From Clytia hemisphaerica (lineage: Eukaryota > Cnidaria > Hydrozoa > Leptothecata > Clytiidae): 64,000 nucleotides of DNA. The translations under genes were made by a program, and so were the position numbers. The notes below the pieces were generated by a model. The model made no database searches. It saw only the letters and a program-made list of their open reading frames with translations, and was not told the origin of the DNA. The stretch lies in assembly GCA_902728285.1 (NCBI GenBank), contig CACVBU010000070.1, forward strand, positions 124,001 through 188,000, given 5' to 3'. Below, in pieces: positions 34,297 through 45,650 of the stretch (positions are counted from its first letter, which is position 1; each line of letters opens with the position of its first letter).

Positions 34297-36261
34297 TCAC
34301 TGGTCCAGCGTTAGCCCTAATCACCATTTCCACTAGTAGACGATTCGCCCAAAGCCCTCACTGGTCCAGCGTTTGCCCTAATCACCATTTCCACTAGTAG
34401 ACGATTCACCCACAGCCCTCACTGGTCCAGTGTTTGCCCTAATTACCATTTCCACTGGTACACGATTCGCCCAAAGCCCTCACTGGTCCAGCGTTAGCCC
34501 TAATCACCATTTCCACTAGTAGACGATTCGCCCAAAGCCCTCACTGATCCAACGTTAGCCCTAATCACCATTTCCACTAGTAGACGATTCGCCCAAAGCC
34601 CTCACTGATCCAACGTTAGCCCTAATCACCATTTCCACTAGTAGACGATTCGCCCAAAGCCCTCACTGATCCAACGTTAGCCCTAATCACCATTCTCACT
34701 AGTAGACGATTCGCCCAAAGCCCTCACTGGTCCAGCGTTTGCCCTAACCACCATTTCCACTAGTAGACGATTCGCCCAAAGCCCTCACTGATCCAACGTT
34801 AGCCCTAATCACCATTTCCACTAGTAGACGATTCGCCCAAAGCCCTCACTGATCCAACGTTAGCCCTAATCACCATTTCCACTAGTAGACGATTCGCCCA
34901 AAGCCCTCACTGATCCAACGTTAGCCCTAATCACCATTTCCACTAGTAGACGATTCGCCCAAAGCCCTCACTGATCCAACGTTAGCCCTAATCACCATTT
35001 CCACTAGTAGACGATTCGCCCAAAGCCCTCACTGATCCAACGTTAGCCCTAATCACCATTTCCACTAGTAGACGATTCGCCCAAAGCCCTTACTGATCCA
35101 ACGTTAGCCCTAATCACCATTTCCACTAGTAGACGATTCGCCCAAAGCCCTCACTGATCCAACGTTAGCCCTAATCACCATTTCCACTGGTAGACGATTC
35201 GCCCAAAGACCTCACTGGTCCAGCGTTTGCCCTAATCACCATTTCCACTAGTAGACGATTCGCCCAAAGCCCTCACTGATCCAACGTTAGCCCTAATCAC
35301 CATTTCCACTGGTAGACGATTCGCCCAAAGACCTCACTGTCCAGCGTTTGCCCTAATCACCATTTCCACTAGTAGACGATTCACCCAAAGCCCTCACTGA
35401 TCCAACGTTAGCCCTAATCACCATTTCCACTAGTAGACGATTCGCCCAAAGCCCTCACTGATCCAACGTTAGCCCTAATCACCATTTCCACTGGTAGACG
35501 ATTCGCCCAAAGACCTCACTGGTCCAGCGTTTGCCCTAATCACCATTTCCACTAGTAGACGATTCGCCCAAAGCCCTCACTGATCCAACGTTAGCCCTAA
35601 TCACCATTTCCACTGGTAGACGATTCGCCCAAAGACCTCACTGGTCCAGCGTTAGCCCTAATCACCATTTCCACTAGTAGACGATTCACCCAAAGCCCTC
35701 ACTGATCCAACGTTAGCCCCAATCACCATTTCCACTGGTAGACGATTCGCCCAAAACCCTCACTGGTCCAGCGTTTGCCCTAATCACCATTTCCACTAGT
35801 ACACGATTCGCCCAAAGCCCTCACTGGTCCAGCGTTTGCCCTAATTACCGTTTCCACTAGTACATGATTCGCCCAAAGCCCTCACTGGTCCAGCGTTTGC
35901 CCTAATTACCGTTTCCACTAGTACATGATTCGCCCAAAGCCCTCACTGGTCCAGGGTTAGCCCAAATTACCATTTCCACTAGTACACGATTCGCCCAAAG
36001 CCCTCACTGGTCCAGCGTTTACCCTAATCACCATTTCCACTAGTACACGATTCGCCCAAAGCTCCACTGGTCCAGTGTTTGCCCTAATTACCGTTTCCAC
36101 TGGTACATGATTCGCCCAAAGCTCCACTGATCCAGCGTTTGCCCTAATTACCGTTTCCACTGGTACATGATTCGCCCAAAGCTCCACTGATCCAGCGTTT
36201 GCCCTAATTACCGTTTCCACTGGTAGACGATTCGCCCAAAGCCCTCGCTGGTCCAGCGTTT
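34297..36261. repeat. 61-bp satellite array, about 32 units
   Basis: Continuous head-to-tail units with words 'tcactggtccagcgtt', 'ccctaatcaccatttccact' and 'gacgattcgcccaaag'. Variant types (tgatccaacg versus tggtccagcg; agtagacg versus agtacacg or agtacatg) occur in blocks. A repeated two-unit pattern around 35150-35650 suggests recent homogenisation of a dimer. Some right-hand units are 59 bp. There are no spacers, so it is not a CRISPR array. Confidence 0.95.
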
Positions 36262-36575
36262 CTCCACCGCAAAAATATCAATATAATACCTAATTTACGA
36301 TACTGGTACACGATTGACTGAAAGTACCATATGAACAGTGACATGCAGAAGATAAGTGAGTGGGCTCATCAATGGAAAATGTCCTTCAACCCTGATCTTT
36401 CTAAACAGGCAGTTGAAGTGTACTTTACCCGGAGGTTTAATTCAACCCCCCAGAAATTACTTTCAATAATGCTGCCATCGCAGTTCAGGATCATCAAAAA
36501 CATCTTGGTCTCATACTTGATCAAAAGCTGGCCTTTGACCGTCACCTTGATGAAAAAATAAAAAAAGCTAATCAA

Positions 36576-36982
36576 TACCCTGAGTATCAGAGGTTAAGTT
36601 TTCAAAGAATATAATGCAGTTTACTATTTACGAATTCCCCAGAAACCTCCAAGTGTAATCGAAGTGAGTTTCTTTCGAAAGAAATCTTTTACATGATCCC
36701 CAAATGTATAACAGTAATAACTATTAATTATGGAAGTGTCACTTTTAATTGAATCGAAATAATATGTTATGATTCTCTATCACTGACTCGTTTTAAAAAG
36801 CATTGATGATATTTTTTAGTTGTGTTTTCAACGACGGGAATAAAAATATCAACTTTGAACTTCATCCAAGATCTTGGATGGTCGTCATGGTTAATTTTGT
36901 CTTCGTTGATTGCGCGATGAATAGAATCTCGATTCGTCGGCACAGCGTCAATATATGATTTTGACCTGTGCTTTTCACGGTA
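36576..36982. mobile_element. 407-bp insertion in the LINE, 9-bp target duplication (MULE-like)
   Basis: The insertion is delimited by the LINE frame. GCTAATCAA precedes it (36567-36575) and follows it (36983-36991). The ends read TACCCTGA and, reverse complemented, TACCGTGA. A 9-bp duplication is typical of Mutator-like elements. Partial further copies of the same sequence lie at about 38425-38478 and 38479-38865. Confidence 0.7.
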
Positions 36983-37072
36983 GCTAATCAAGGTATTAAG
37001 CTTATTCGCAGACTTCGTAAGTTTCTACCCAGGGATTCTCTTGTCACTATATACAAAACCTATGTTAGACCA

Positions 37073-37095
37073 TAGTATAAGAAAGCTATACTATG
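37073..37095. repeat. 23-bp palindromic insertion with 9-bp duplication in the LINE
   Basis: GTTAGACCA is present at 37064-37072 and again at 37096-37104 within the conserved 'YVRPH' codons. Between them lies a short hairpin sequence; with flanking bases its arms are CATAGTATA/TATACTATG. The form is that of an excision footprint. Confidence 0.6.
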
Positions 37096-37951
37096 GTTAG
37101 ACCACACCTAGATTATGGAGATATCGTATATGATCATCCTGGTAATTCTACATTTTCTGAAAAAATCGAGTCTGTTCAATATGATGCTTGTCTTGCAATT
37201 ACTGGATGCTTCAGAGGAACATCCAGAGAAAAAATTTACCTTGAGTTAGGCTTTGAAAGCCTGGCAGACATGCGATTAATTAGAAGACTCGTATTTTTTT
37301 ATAAAATAATAAAAGGCTTTGCTCCTGCTTATTTTACGAATATTCTTCCTCCCCAGAGAGGAGAGGAAGAGCGCAATGCAGGGTGAAGGATAAAACCGCC
37401 ACTCGAGGCACCTTTCTGTAGAACCGAGCGTTATCGTGCCTCTTTCTTTCCTTTTTGCATAAATGAATGGAATAACCTCGGAGATCATATACGAAATCTT
37501 CCCACTATTAAGTCTTTCAAGCAAGCTATTCTCCGATTCCTCAGACTCAGTGCTAATTCAGTTTTCAGAGCTAATGACAACGATGGCGTTGTTCTCCTTA
37601 ACCGATTAAGGGTTGGTTTCAGTCATCTTCGTGAGCATAAGTTCAGACATAATTTAGTAATTTTGCAGACACAGTTGACCCCTTCTGCCCTTCTGCAACT
37701 GTCGACAAAATTCAGTAGAAACAACACAACATTTTCTGATACATTGCTCTGATTACTCTAACGACAGACTTGTGATGTTCGACAGCCTTCTTCAACTTGA
37801 CATAACCTTGTTTCCATTTAATCCCAAAACATTGTGTAGAATACTTCTTTATGGCGACCCCGATTTTAGCATTGTCCAAAATCATGATATATTGAGCATA
37901 ACGATAAAATTTATCTGTGATACAAGTCGTTTTGGGCGACCGTTATTTTAG

Positions 37952-38424
37952 TCTTTTACTCTAACTGCTCTCCTAGCTCTTTTTTTTTTTTTTTTTTTCA
38001 TTTTTGTTAGTATTTATCCCTCTGTAGTTAGTTTTTATTTTTCCATTTATTAGTTTATTTATTACCATATTTACAATATTTACTGGTACACGATGTAACT
38101 AAAGCGTTTCAATGCTCGATATAATACCTCCTTGTCAAAGATTGCTTGCATTATTTCAAAAACCTTTCAATTTTGTTAAGTTATTCTCAACTTCAGTTGA
38201 GCCAGAATTATTTCTATACTGAGCAATTAAGAATTCGGGAAAACTTCAGCAGGAGATATAGTTTTGACGTTTTTATATTACACTATCGAATTTTAATCTG
38301 AATTGGCTTATACCATTAAGAGTGTTTTAATTCACGACCTCTACTCGTTATAATTAGTATAAAGTTGGATAACCAAAGCCCGCAAAGGTTAAATAGTTTC
38401 TTTGTGAAAATGGTCGACAGATCT
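37952..38424. other. Post-LINE interval with T-run
   Basis: A run of about 20 T lies at 37980-37999, just after the LINE stop codon. The remainder is non-coding as far as I can see. Confidence 0.4.
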
Positions 38425-38865
38425 TTATGTTATGATTCTCTATCACTGACTCTTTTTAAAAAGCATTGGTGACATTTTGGACCCTGAGTATCAGAGGTTA
38501 AGTTTTCAAAGAATATATTAACCTCTAAAGACCAATAATATAAATTTTATCGCGCATGTGTCAATCTAATCACTGTAGAAAGAATCAAAGATGAAGAGCA
38601 AATATTACCTTATTAATGTCTAGCAGACTGTATCAGTATGCAGTTTACTATTTACGAATTCCCCAGAAACCTCCAAGTGTAATTGAAGTGAGTTTCTTTC
38701 GAAAGAAATCTTTTACATGATTCCCAAATGTATAACAGTAATTACTAAACTATTGATTATGGAAATGTCACTTTAATTGAATCGAAATGATAGACAGACT
38801 TTATGTTATGATTCCCTATCACCGGCTCTTTTTAAAAAGCATCAATGATATTTTTTAGTTGACCA
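38425..38865 (+). repeat. Partial copies of the MULE-like element
   Basis: 38425-38478 matches an internal segment ('gattctctatcactgactc', 'ttaaaaagcatt') and is followed directly by the left end 'ccctgagtatcagagg' of another copy. That copy has about 125 bases not found in the LINE insertion (38517-38637), then continues as in 36601-36820. The right terminus is missing. Confidence 0.7.
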
Positions 38866-39173
38866 GAAAGTTCGCAAAAATTTACATATTTATGGTCCAG
38901 ATTGCTTTAGGCCGACTTTTCAACCTTTCCTAAGCTGACGGGTGACTCGCCTGTGGCAGGAGATGCTTACGCAAGGTACCGCACCTGACCTCAGACTTCG
39001 GTCTTCAGCTTATCACTTCCTTTTGCGTCTTGTGCATTCCTTTTGTTTTTTTATTTTATTTTATTTCATTTGTTTATTATCTTTCTTCCAAAATGTATAC
39101 AGATTACAGATTTTCATGGTTAGTCGCTAGTTTGTATTTTTTCAGTGCACATAACTTCACTATATTTCATATT

Positions 39174-39404
39174 TCAAATATTAGATTTGCCACTACTACA
39201 TTTTATTGAACTTTTCACTGTAAGATATAGCCGTAACGTGTCTGAAGCCTTTCTCTGATGAGTTTTGATTTTCGCTAGCGATTTTAACCAGTCGTAAATC
39301 TTTTTTTGGGGGTAATGTTTAATTTTTTCTTTTAACAGCTTCCAATCATTTTCGTGAAAAACTTCTAATTCAGTTGCACTATGATTAGTAGTCTGGAGAT
39401 CCAT
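39174..39404 (-). CDS. Possible coding exon, unknown protein
   Basis: A minus-strand frame of 76 codons from ATG at 39404. Its first 60 residues (starting MDLQTTNHSATELEVFHEND) are helix-rich and charged, with a plausible donor (TTACA followed by GTGAAAAG) near 39219. It does not match a family I know. It lies just outside the left end of the proposed transposon and diverges from it. Confidence 0.25.
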   Translation of the reverse strand: MDLQTTNHSATELEVFHENDWKLLKEKIKHYPQKKIYDWLKSLAKIKTHQRKASDTLRLYLTVKSSIKCSSGKSNI

Positions 39405-39459
39405 ACTCTCTAATCAAAACTTACACCACCCAGCAAAAAATCTCAACCAGAAGCTAATC

Positions 39460-39521
39460 ATTGAGAGTATGGTATTTTTGGCCCACTTTGAATTTGGTGC
39501 CAAATGACAGTTGATAAAATG
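39460..39521 (+). repeat. Candidate left end of the DUF6589/RecQ element
   Basis: The segment starting ATTGAGAGTATGGTATTTTT aligns imperfectly with the reverse complement of 47970-48017 (ATTGAAGATGCCAATTTTG). They share ATTGA, ATG, a T-run followed by G, a CC(C/G)CA block, GAAT, and AAAATG about 50-60 bases in. Just inside is AGCCAATCAGATTC (39522-39535), present in the same orientation at 47979-47992. GAGAGTATGG also has an inverted copy outside (39401-39410). No matching target duplication was found, so the border is tentative. Confidence 0.3.
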
Positions 39522-40397
39522 AGCCAATCAGATTCAAGCAGAAAAAAAATAAATATGCACATATTTAGTCTACTTTTTTTATTTATGCAAATAAAAGACA
39601 TAATTAAGTCATAAATTACGCAAGTGTGTCCCTTTAAAAATGGTAGGCTTGAAAACATTAAAGACAGGCAAGAAAAGTTAAAAAATGTATAAAAAATGGG
39701 TGATTGAGAGTGTTTTAACCTTTTTTTAAGCCAGTAAAAGATAATTTCGCAAAGATTATGCCAAAGGTTTATGAAACTTACCTACAAAAGTACTTTAACA
39801 TTCATGATCACTTCTTCGGAGGACGAAAACGGCCAAGATTTTGTAGAAAATACAAGCAAACAAGATGCACCCAGCTATAAATCAACAGCCATTTTATCTT
39901 GTCCCCCCATCACTTTCACTTTGCAATCGTCTAATCTTGTTTACAAATGCCTGGTCTATCCCCTTAGTTTAAAAATTAGAAATATTACTTTTACTAACAT
40001 ATTCCCTGTGCAACCAATGATTACAGGGGGTGATAAATATTGAAAGATCTCTGAGTAGCTTAGGAAAATGTTTATGTTGTTACCCCCTAACAGTAATTCC
40101 ACTGGATGACAGAGCAAAGTAGGTACTAGCAGTCGTCTTTATAGACTTTTAAGACTATTTAAGTAATAGCTGGCCCAAATCTTAATAATAAAACAAATGC
40201 AAAATTATTTGTCTAATGACTTTGTAATTTTAAGTAAAAATGGTTTGATATAATCGAGAAATTAGTTTATTATTATCGATGAAAATAGTCTTTGATTTAC
40301 GCGCGAAAAAAAATTGCAAAAATGAAAGTGAAAGTAGAAATTTTTTTTGGAAAGTAAAGAAGATGGAAAGAAAAAAGAAAATTTTTAAATAATAATC

Positions 40398-43300
40398 ATG
40401 TCGTTTTGTAGATTATGTAAGGAACCTTACAAAGACACTGAAACGAGTAGAGCTGCGAGACATAATATTTATAAAAGAAAATCAGACGAGAATGAAAATT
40501 TAAAAACTAGGATTTTTAATGTGACTGGAATCGAACTAGAACAAGGCACCAACAAAGCCGAAACAATTTGTAGAGCATGTTTTCGAAAAATTCCAGTATT
40601 GGAGAAAGCCAAAAATACTCTACGTGAGTGGAACGCTGAACCAAACACCAACAATGATAATGAATTACATGGTTTTGATGACCAGGTAAATAATAGTTTC
40701 ACTGATTTTAGATCAATTTTATTCAAAATATTGTGAAGGGGGGGACTGGAAGGTGTAAGCCTTTTCTGATACTTACTCCCAGACATTTTGCATTTTCGAT
40801 CCCGGACAGTAGTTTTACCCCTGGAAAACTAATTTGATCCCCGGACATCTTAATTTACCCCCAGACACCTCAAATTTACTCCTGGGATTGTAAATTTATC
40901 CCTGGAAATGGGTTGATTTCCTTTATTCCTTGTCACCCCCGGACACATAGCCAACCCCTTCCCCTGGGACGTGGGTGGGAGAATTTTTATAAAAATTATA
41001 TGAAAAGAAAGAACATGCGTTTTTTGTCACGAGGAAAGAGTTTGAAGGTTCAAACGATTAATAGAGATCATAGAGAGGGAAAAGTTGAAAATTTAAAATT
41101 AATCATTGTTGTACAATTCAGATCAATCTAAAGTCCTTGACGTTTTCGTGCTTTGAAGAGGCTCGTAAATTGGAGAACGACACACTCTTGACAGACACAA
41201 GCAAAGAAAATATTTTACAATTCAACGATAAGATCTTTTGTGATAAAGTCGAAGAAAAGTGTCCTACATTAGCTGCATGCATCAAAGGAAGCCTCGGAAT
41301 TCTGGTCGATGACAAAGAGCAAACTAAACCATGCCGAACGTCTATTTATGGGTCAATTTTTAAAACACGGTAACTTTATAATTTGGCAATTTAACGTTCC
41401 CGTGTTATTTTTGATTTTTTCTAAAAAATTTAGTTGCCTAATTACTGTGGTTGTCAGGGTATTAGGAGGCTCCTATTAGGTTCATCGCTATATAGTACTT
41501 TTCTTAATTGACTTTCTCTCCCAAATCGGTTATTTATTCAAAGCTTCGAATATTAGGACCTTCTAATCTAAATATCACTTCTGAAAGCAAAAGAAGAGAG
41601 CTGAGGGACCTTTACTCTTTTTAGATATTCAAAACGAGGTTGTATCGTTGCTTCACGTAACGACCAACTTTTAGTTGCTGGAGGTATGAAGAAAAGGGGT
41701 TTCTCATGGACCAACAAACTTGGCGTTAGCAACTCGTACAACACGGCATTGAAAAGGAACCGAGAAATGGGAGACGACTATGATAGGGAGGCGAAACGGT
41801 GGAAGGCGTCGTGGGAATACGAATACAGTCAAATGAAATTGGCAGGATTAGATCCAGCGAATCCGGATGATGTTAAAACATACAGACAAGAACATGGACG
41901 CCCAGACGATTATTCGGTATTTTCATCTGTCGAAAAATTTATTTTTAGAGAAATAAAATCTAGGACTAACGAAAATTGATTTTAATGAAACATTTTATAG
42001 AATGTTGTGTCTTTGATGGCATTACAGATAAAATTTCTCTTTTTATTATACAATAACAAAAATCTTTGGTAAATGAAAATCATACTACATCTAAAAATAT
42101 AAACAAAATATTACTATTTAGATTGTCAGTGACAACCTCGATTTTGAGCAACATGCAAGATTTCAAGACATTAAAAACCACAACAAATCAATTCATTGGT
42201 TACATTCGATGGCTGTAAAAAGCAGAACAACACCTAAAGGTGATTTTGTTGGAGAAATTTACAAAAAGGCACTAAGAGGGGGGGACCTTCTAGTTTAGTA
42301 AATGAAACTTTCCCATTGAATTATCAACTTCATTTGTTTCTTTCATTCAGAGGAGGTAATCCAAGAAGCTAATTTTGAACAACGTGATCTACTTCCTGAC
42401 GCTCACACTTTCGAAACAATCTATGAAACAAACAAGATATTGGTTGCAAGGATATTGGTCACGCACTTTCCGGCTTTTAAAATGTTTTCAAAAAACGTTT
42501 GTGGTCACATCAAGCATCCATACTCAGAGGAAATGGCAAAGAAATCGGAGATCGTAAGTCGACGAAAAGAAAATGTTTTAAAAATTTCTCAAAAATTCTA
42601 AAGCATACTGAATTGCAAGGTATTTCTATTTCATAAAATAAATATTTCTAAAAAATAATAATCTGTCATTTTATTTTCTTAAAGGTACCACTTGGCTTAT
42701 TGTTCAAAGCAGAAAACAAAACTGGAGAAATGGTCGACATTCTAAAAGAGCTTACAAATCGTTATGTTCCGAAAACAAAACTCGAGGATGACACTGTTGA
42801 GGTATTAAAATCACTTTGTGAGATTATCAATGATATAAGATAAAAATCTACGATATGCTAATCATACAGTAAGAATAAGAACATATTAAAAATTGATACT
42901 TTTTTCATATTTCTAGGTGATTCGGTCTATCGTATTTGGAGGAGACCAGCTTACAGAAGAAAGGGCATCCAATGCTCAGAGGGGTTTCCTTGATGGCTCA
43001 ACAAAATATGAAAAACTTCAGGGACTGCAACCAACCTTCGAAGGATGGCATACAAAAAGATTGCTATATATAGTAAGAACTCTGAGAGTTTCTTTCCTTT
43101 GCACTAGAAATTTAGTATGCAACTTTTCAATTTCATAAAATGAATTGAAAGATGCGGATTAAGTATAAACATAAAAACATATATATTGAGATATTGAATC
43201 TAAATTTACAATATAATCATTTTAGCTTAAATTCAAACAATTTGGTAAAGAGTCATCACCTAAAGAAACCATGACTCCTGCTTGGTCGATGAACGTCGCT

Positions 43301-45127
43301 CAAACATCCAACGCAAAGAAAGGACCTGCTAAAGAATACAACGCCTACAAAGACTACAGTGACATGGAGTTAGACACTCAAGTTATAGCTTCTACTATGG
43401 CACACTTTTCGATGACGCAGATTGAAGGTAAAATAATTAATTTTAAAAAGTATTCACAGAATTATATCAAATTAGTTTTAAAATGCGAATTAAAACATGC
43501 TAACCTAAAAGTAAACTAGAATAACAAAATCTCTTTAAATATCAAAGTTAATTTCAGTGCTTGGTGCAATTATCAGATAAACATTATCATAGAATTGAAT
43601 TTAAATTTTCATTTTTAACCTTTTTACTTGTTAGATAAAACTAAACTGCATAAAAACACATTCCTCGTACATTTTGCACCAAACATTAATGTTTTCCAAG
43701 CTTTCCAAAAAAATAAAAAAAATTTTATACTATAGCTACTGAAAAATTATTTTTTAGACGATCCTGTTCCAGAAAAAATCAGAAACTCAGAAAGTTCCAA
43801 AGAAAAATTCGAATGGTTCTATGGTCAAATTGAAGAAATTCTCCAAAAGTAAGATAAAGTGCTTCATAAATTTATTTTTTTTAATTTGAGATCAGGTTTA
43901 CAGCAGTCTAAAAATTGAAATGCAGTTGAGCTTAATTCAAAGTACTTTTTGTTTTCCCAAGGTCGGCTAAATTTCTTGACAAAGATAATTTGAAAATATA
44001 TTTTTTGTCATAAATGAAAAACTTGACCTAATCAATAGAAACTTACTTTTTTAACAATTTATTTATTAGATATACAACAAAGTATCCTGAAAAACTCCAG
44101 ACACCTTTGGGTAAATACAAGAAATCTGAACAAAAAATCCCGAAGTTCATTGTATACCCTTGCAAAGAATGCCCAAATTTATTTGCCAACTTAAAAGATC
44201 GTCACGTGCACGAGATGAAAACTCATTCATTTAACAGGTATTGATATTATAAATATTTAGATTTATGATTTGAAAACACTAAAGTAAAGTTCTGATAAAT
44301 TGATTCATTTTCAAATATGATGATAGAGCCTATTTCAATTTTGTGATTTGTGATTTAATTTCACTACCACCAACTTGTTTATGTTGAATTCAACTCATTA
44401 TTTATCATCTTTTTATTCTCAATACAGATATGATGGTTGCAACTTTCGTCTATCGTACCATAAAGCCCTTCTAACCTTGAATCTTCTTTTGAGAAACATA
44501 AACGATGCACACAGAGAGGGTGATGGGTTGAGAACCATCGAATGTTATCGTATGGCATTACTATATTTCAAGACCTTCCGACATCACAAATACTCGTTTT
44601 CCATCATGAAGCTATTGTGCCACTTGAAATATAGACCATACGAATCACACGAATTTATCTTTGATAGATTCATCAACATCCACGGCCTACCAGGTAAAAA
44701 CAAACCGATGGACCTCCATCTCGAACATCTCAACAACTTCTTGAAAGAGCAACTAAAGACATTAAGAAGTAACCTCAATGAAAAAAATGCCAAGAGAATT
44801 TCCGAGGCAATGAATAACATTCGTGAACTGGTGATCAAAACAGAGCAAAATTTGGACATCAAAAAATCTTCCACAGGAAAACAAAAACGCGACTACAGTG
44901 ACACGGTCAAAAAGCTTGCCCACGAAATGAAAAACCAAAATCCGTTTGTTAACGACGAAACCTACAAGTCATACGAGTCGTTTGAATATTTTGATGATAC
45001 CCTCTTGACCAAACAAGACACGACAAAGCTGCTTGAGTGGACAAAAGAAAAAAGCAGAGAATTCAAAAAGCGCCTTGAAATCCAAAACAAAAAAAACACT
45101 GACATTCATTTTGATATTGAGAAATAA
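40398..45127 (+). CDS. DUF6589-family protein, probable DDE transposase (11 exons, about 860 aa)
   Basis: Exons by GT-AG sites: 40398-40685, 41122-41369, 41625-41916, 42122-42239, 42351-42553, 42685-42801, 42917-43072, 43226-43427, 43758-43848, 44070-44237, 44428-45127. All phases join and the sum is 2583 bases (860 codons plus stop) with no internal stop. Residues 4-61 form a ZAD-like Cys4 unit (CRLC..CRAC). Exons 4-7 and 11 carry DUF6589 blocks: 'SDNLDF' (D280), 'VPLGLLFK', 'GGDQLTEER' (D432), 'GDGLRTIECYRMAL' and 'MDLHLEHLNNFLKE' (E727). I infer D280, D432 and E727 as an RNase H-fold DDE triad with a long insert before the Glu. A C2H2 finger (C603, C606, H619, H624) lies in that insert. 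The tail is basic and coiled. AATAAA overlaps the stop. The family has no assigned function that I am sure of; a transposase is the best inference. Confidence 0.85.
40735..40985 (+). repeat. Degenerate C-rich repeat in intron 1
   Basis: About eight loose copies of a unit of about 27 bases like 'aatttacccccagacacctc', inside the first intron of the DUF6589 gene. It is probably a satellite fragment and seems not to disturb splicing. Confidence 0.6.
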
Positions 45128-45650
45128 ACATTATTTATAGACATTTTAACACATATTTATATCAAGTTTTATAAACTGTTATCTTTAAATTCTTGTTTTT
45201 GAATATTTATAGATTTTTATCTTCGAACTTTTGTTTTTGTATATTTATGTTGATATTTACTAGAATTTTTAGTTAAAAATGTTTGTTATTTTGTTGCATT
45301 TGAATAACCCCCCTTTTTTAGAATACTAATATGAAGATATTTTCATACAAATTATATTTGCAAATTACTTATATATGATTCAAACTACTTTCTGGATCTT
45401 TCTGGATTCTTACACAGGATTTTGATAAAGCTAAAGTGTACTTTAAAATGATAAAGAAAAATAAAAACATATTCAAATTAGAACAAAACATGGCTTTATA
45501 ACAAATTATATCCAAGAAGATTCCAAGTTGTTGAAGATTAAATAACTCTGGGCAATTTAGTCAATCCTTTTTCAAATTCTTTACAGAAGCCTTCCCCCAC
45601 AAAATTCTCCAATATTTATTTTAAAAGCTATAATTATATTTTCAATTTAA
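45128..45650. terminator. Convergent 3' ends with poly(A) signals
   Basis: The DUF6589 gene has AATAAA at 45123-45128. The helicase, on the other strand, has AATAAA (reverse of tttatt) about 35 bases past its stop at 45651. The 520 bases between the two stop codons hold no other gene. Confidence 0.5.

Larger units (their letters stand above)
36327..37951 (+). pseudogene. LINE (non-LTR retrotransposon) fragment, RT C-terminal half, broken
   Basis: Translation gives the thumb side of a jockey/CR1-type reverse transcriptase: 'KISEWAHQWKMSFNPD' near 36350, 'LIRRLRKFLPRDSLVTIYK' at about 36995-37055, 'YVRPHLDYGDIVYD' at about 37087-37130, and a C-terminal region with 'LLNRLRVGFSHLREHKF' (about 37590) and a His/Cys segment. 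The frame is broken by a 407-bp insertion (36576-36982), a 23-bp insertion at 37073, and further small frameshifts. The endonuclease and catalytic YxDD are missing, so it is 5'-truncated and dead. Flanking 'actggtacacgat' words on both sides suggest it landed in the satellite at its left. Confidence 0.8.

Noticed and set aside
34297..36261. Possible CRISPR-like array
   Set aside because: Units are continuous 61-bp tandem copies without unique spacers, in a clearly eukaryotic genome.
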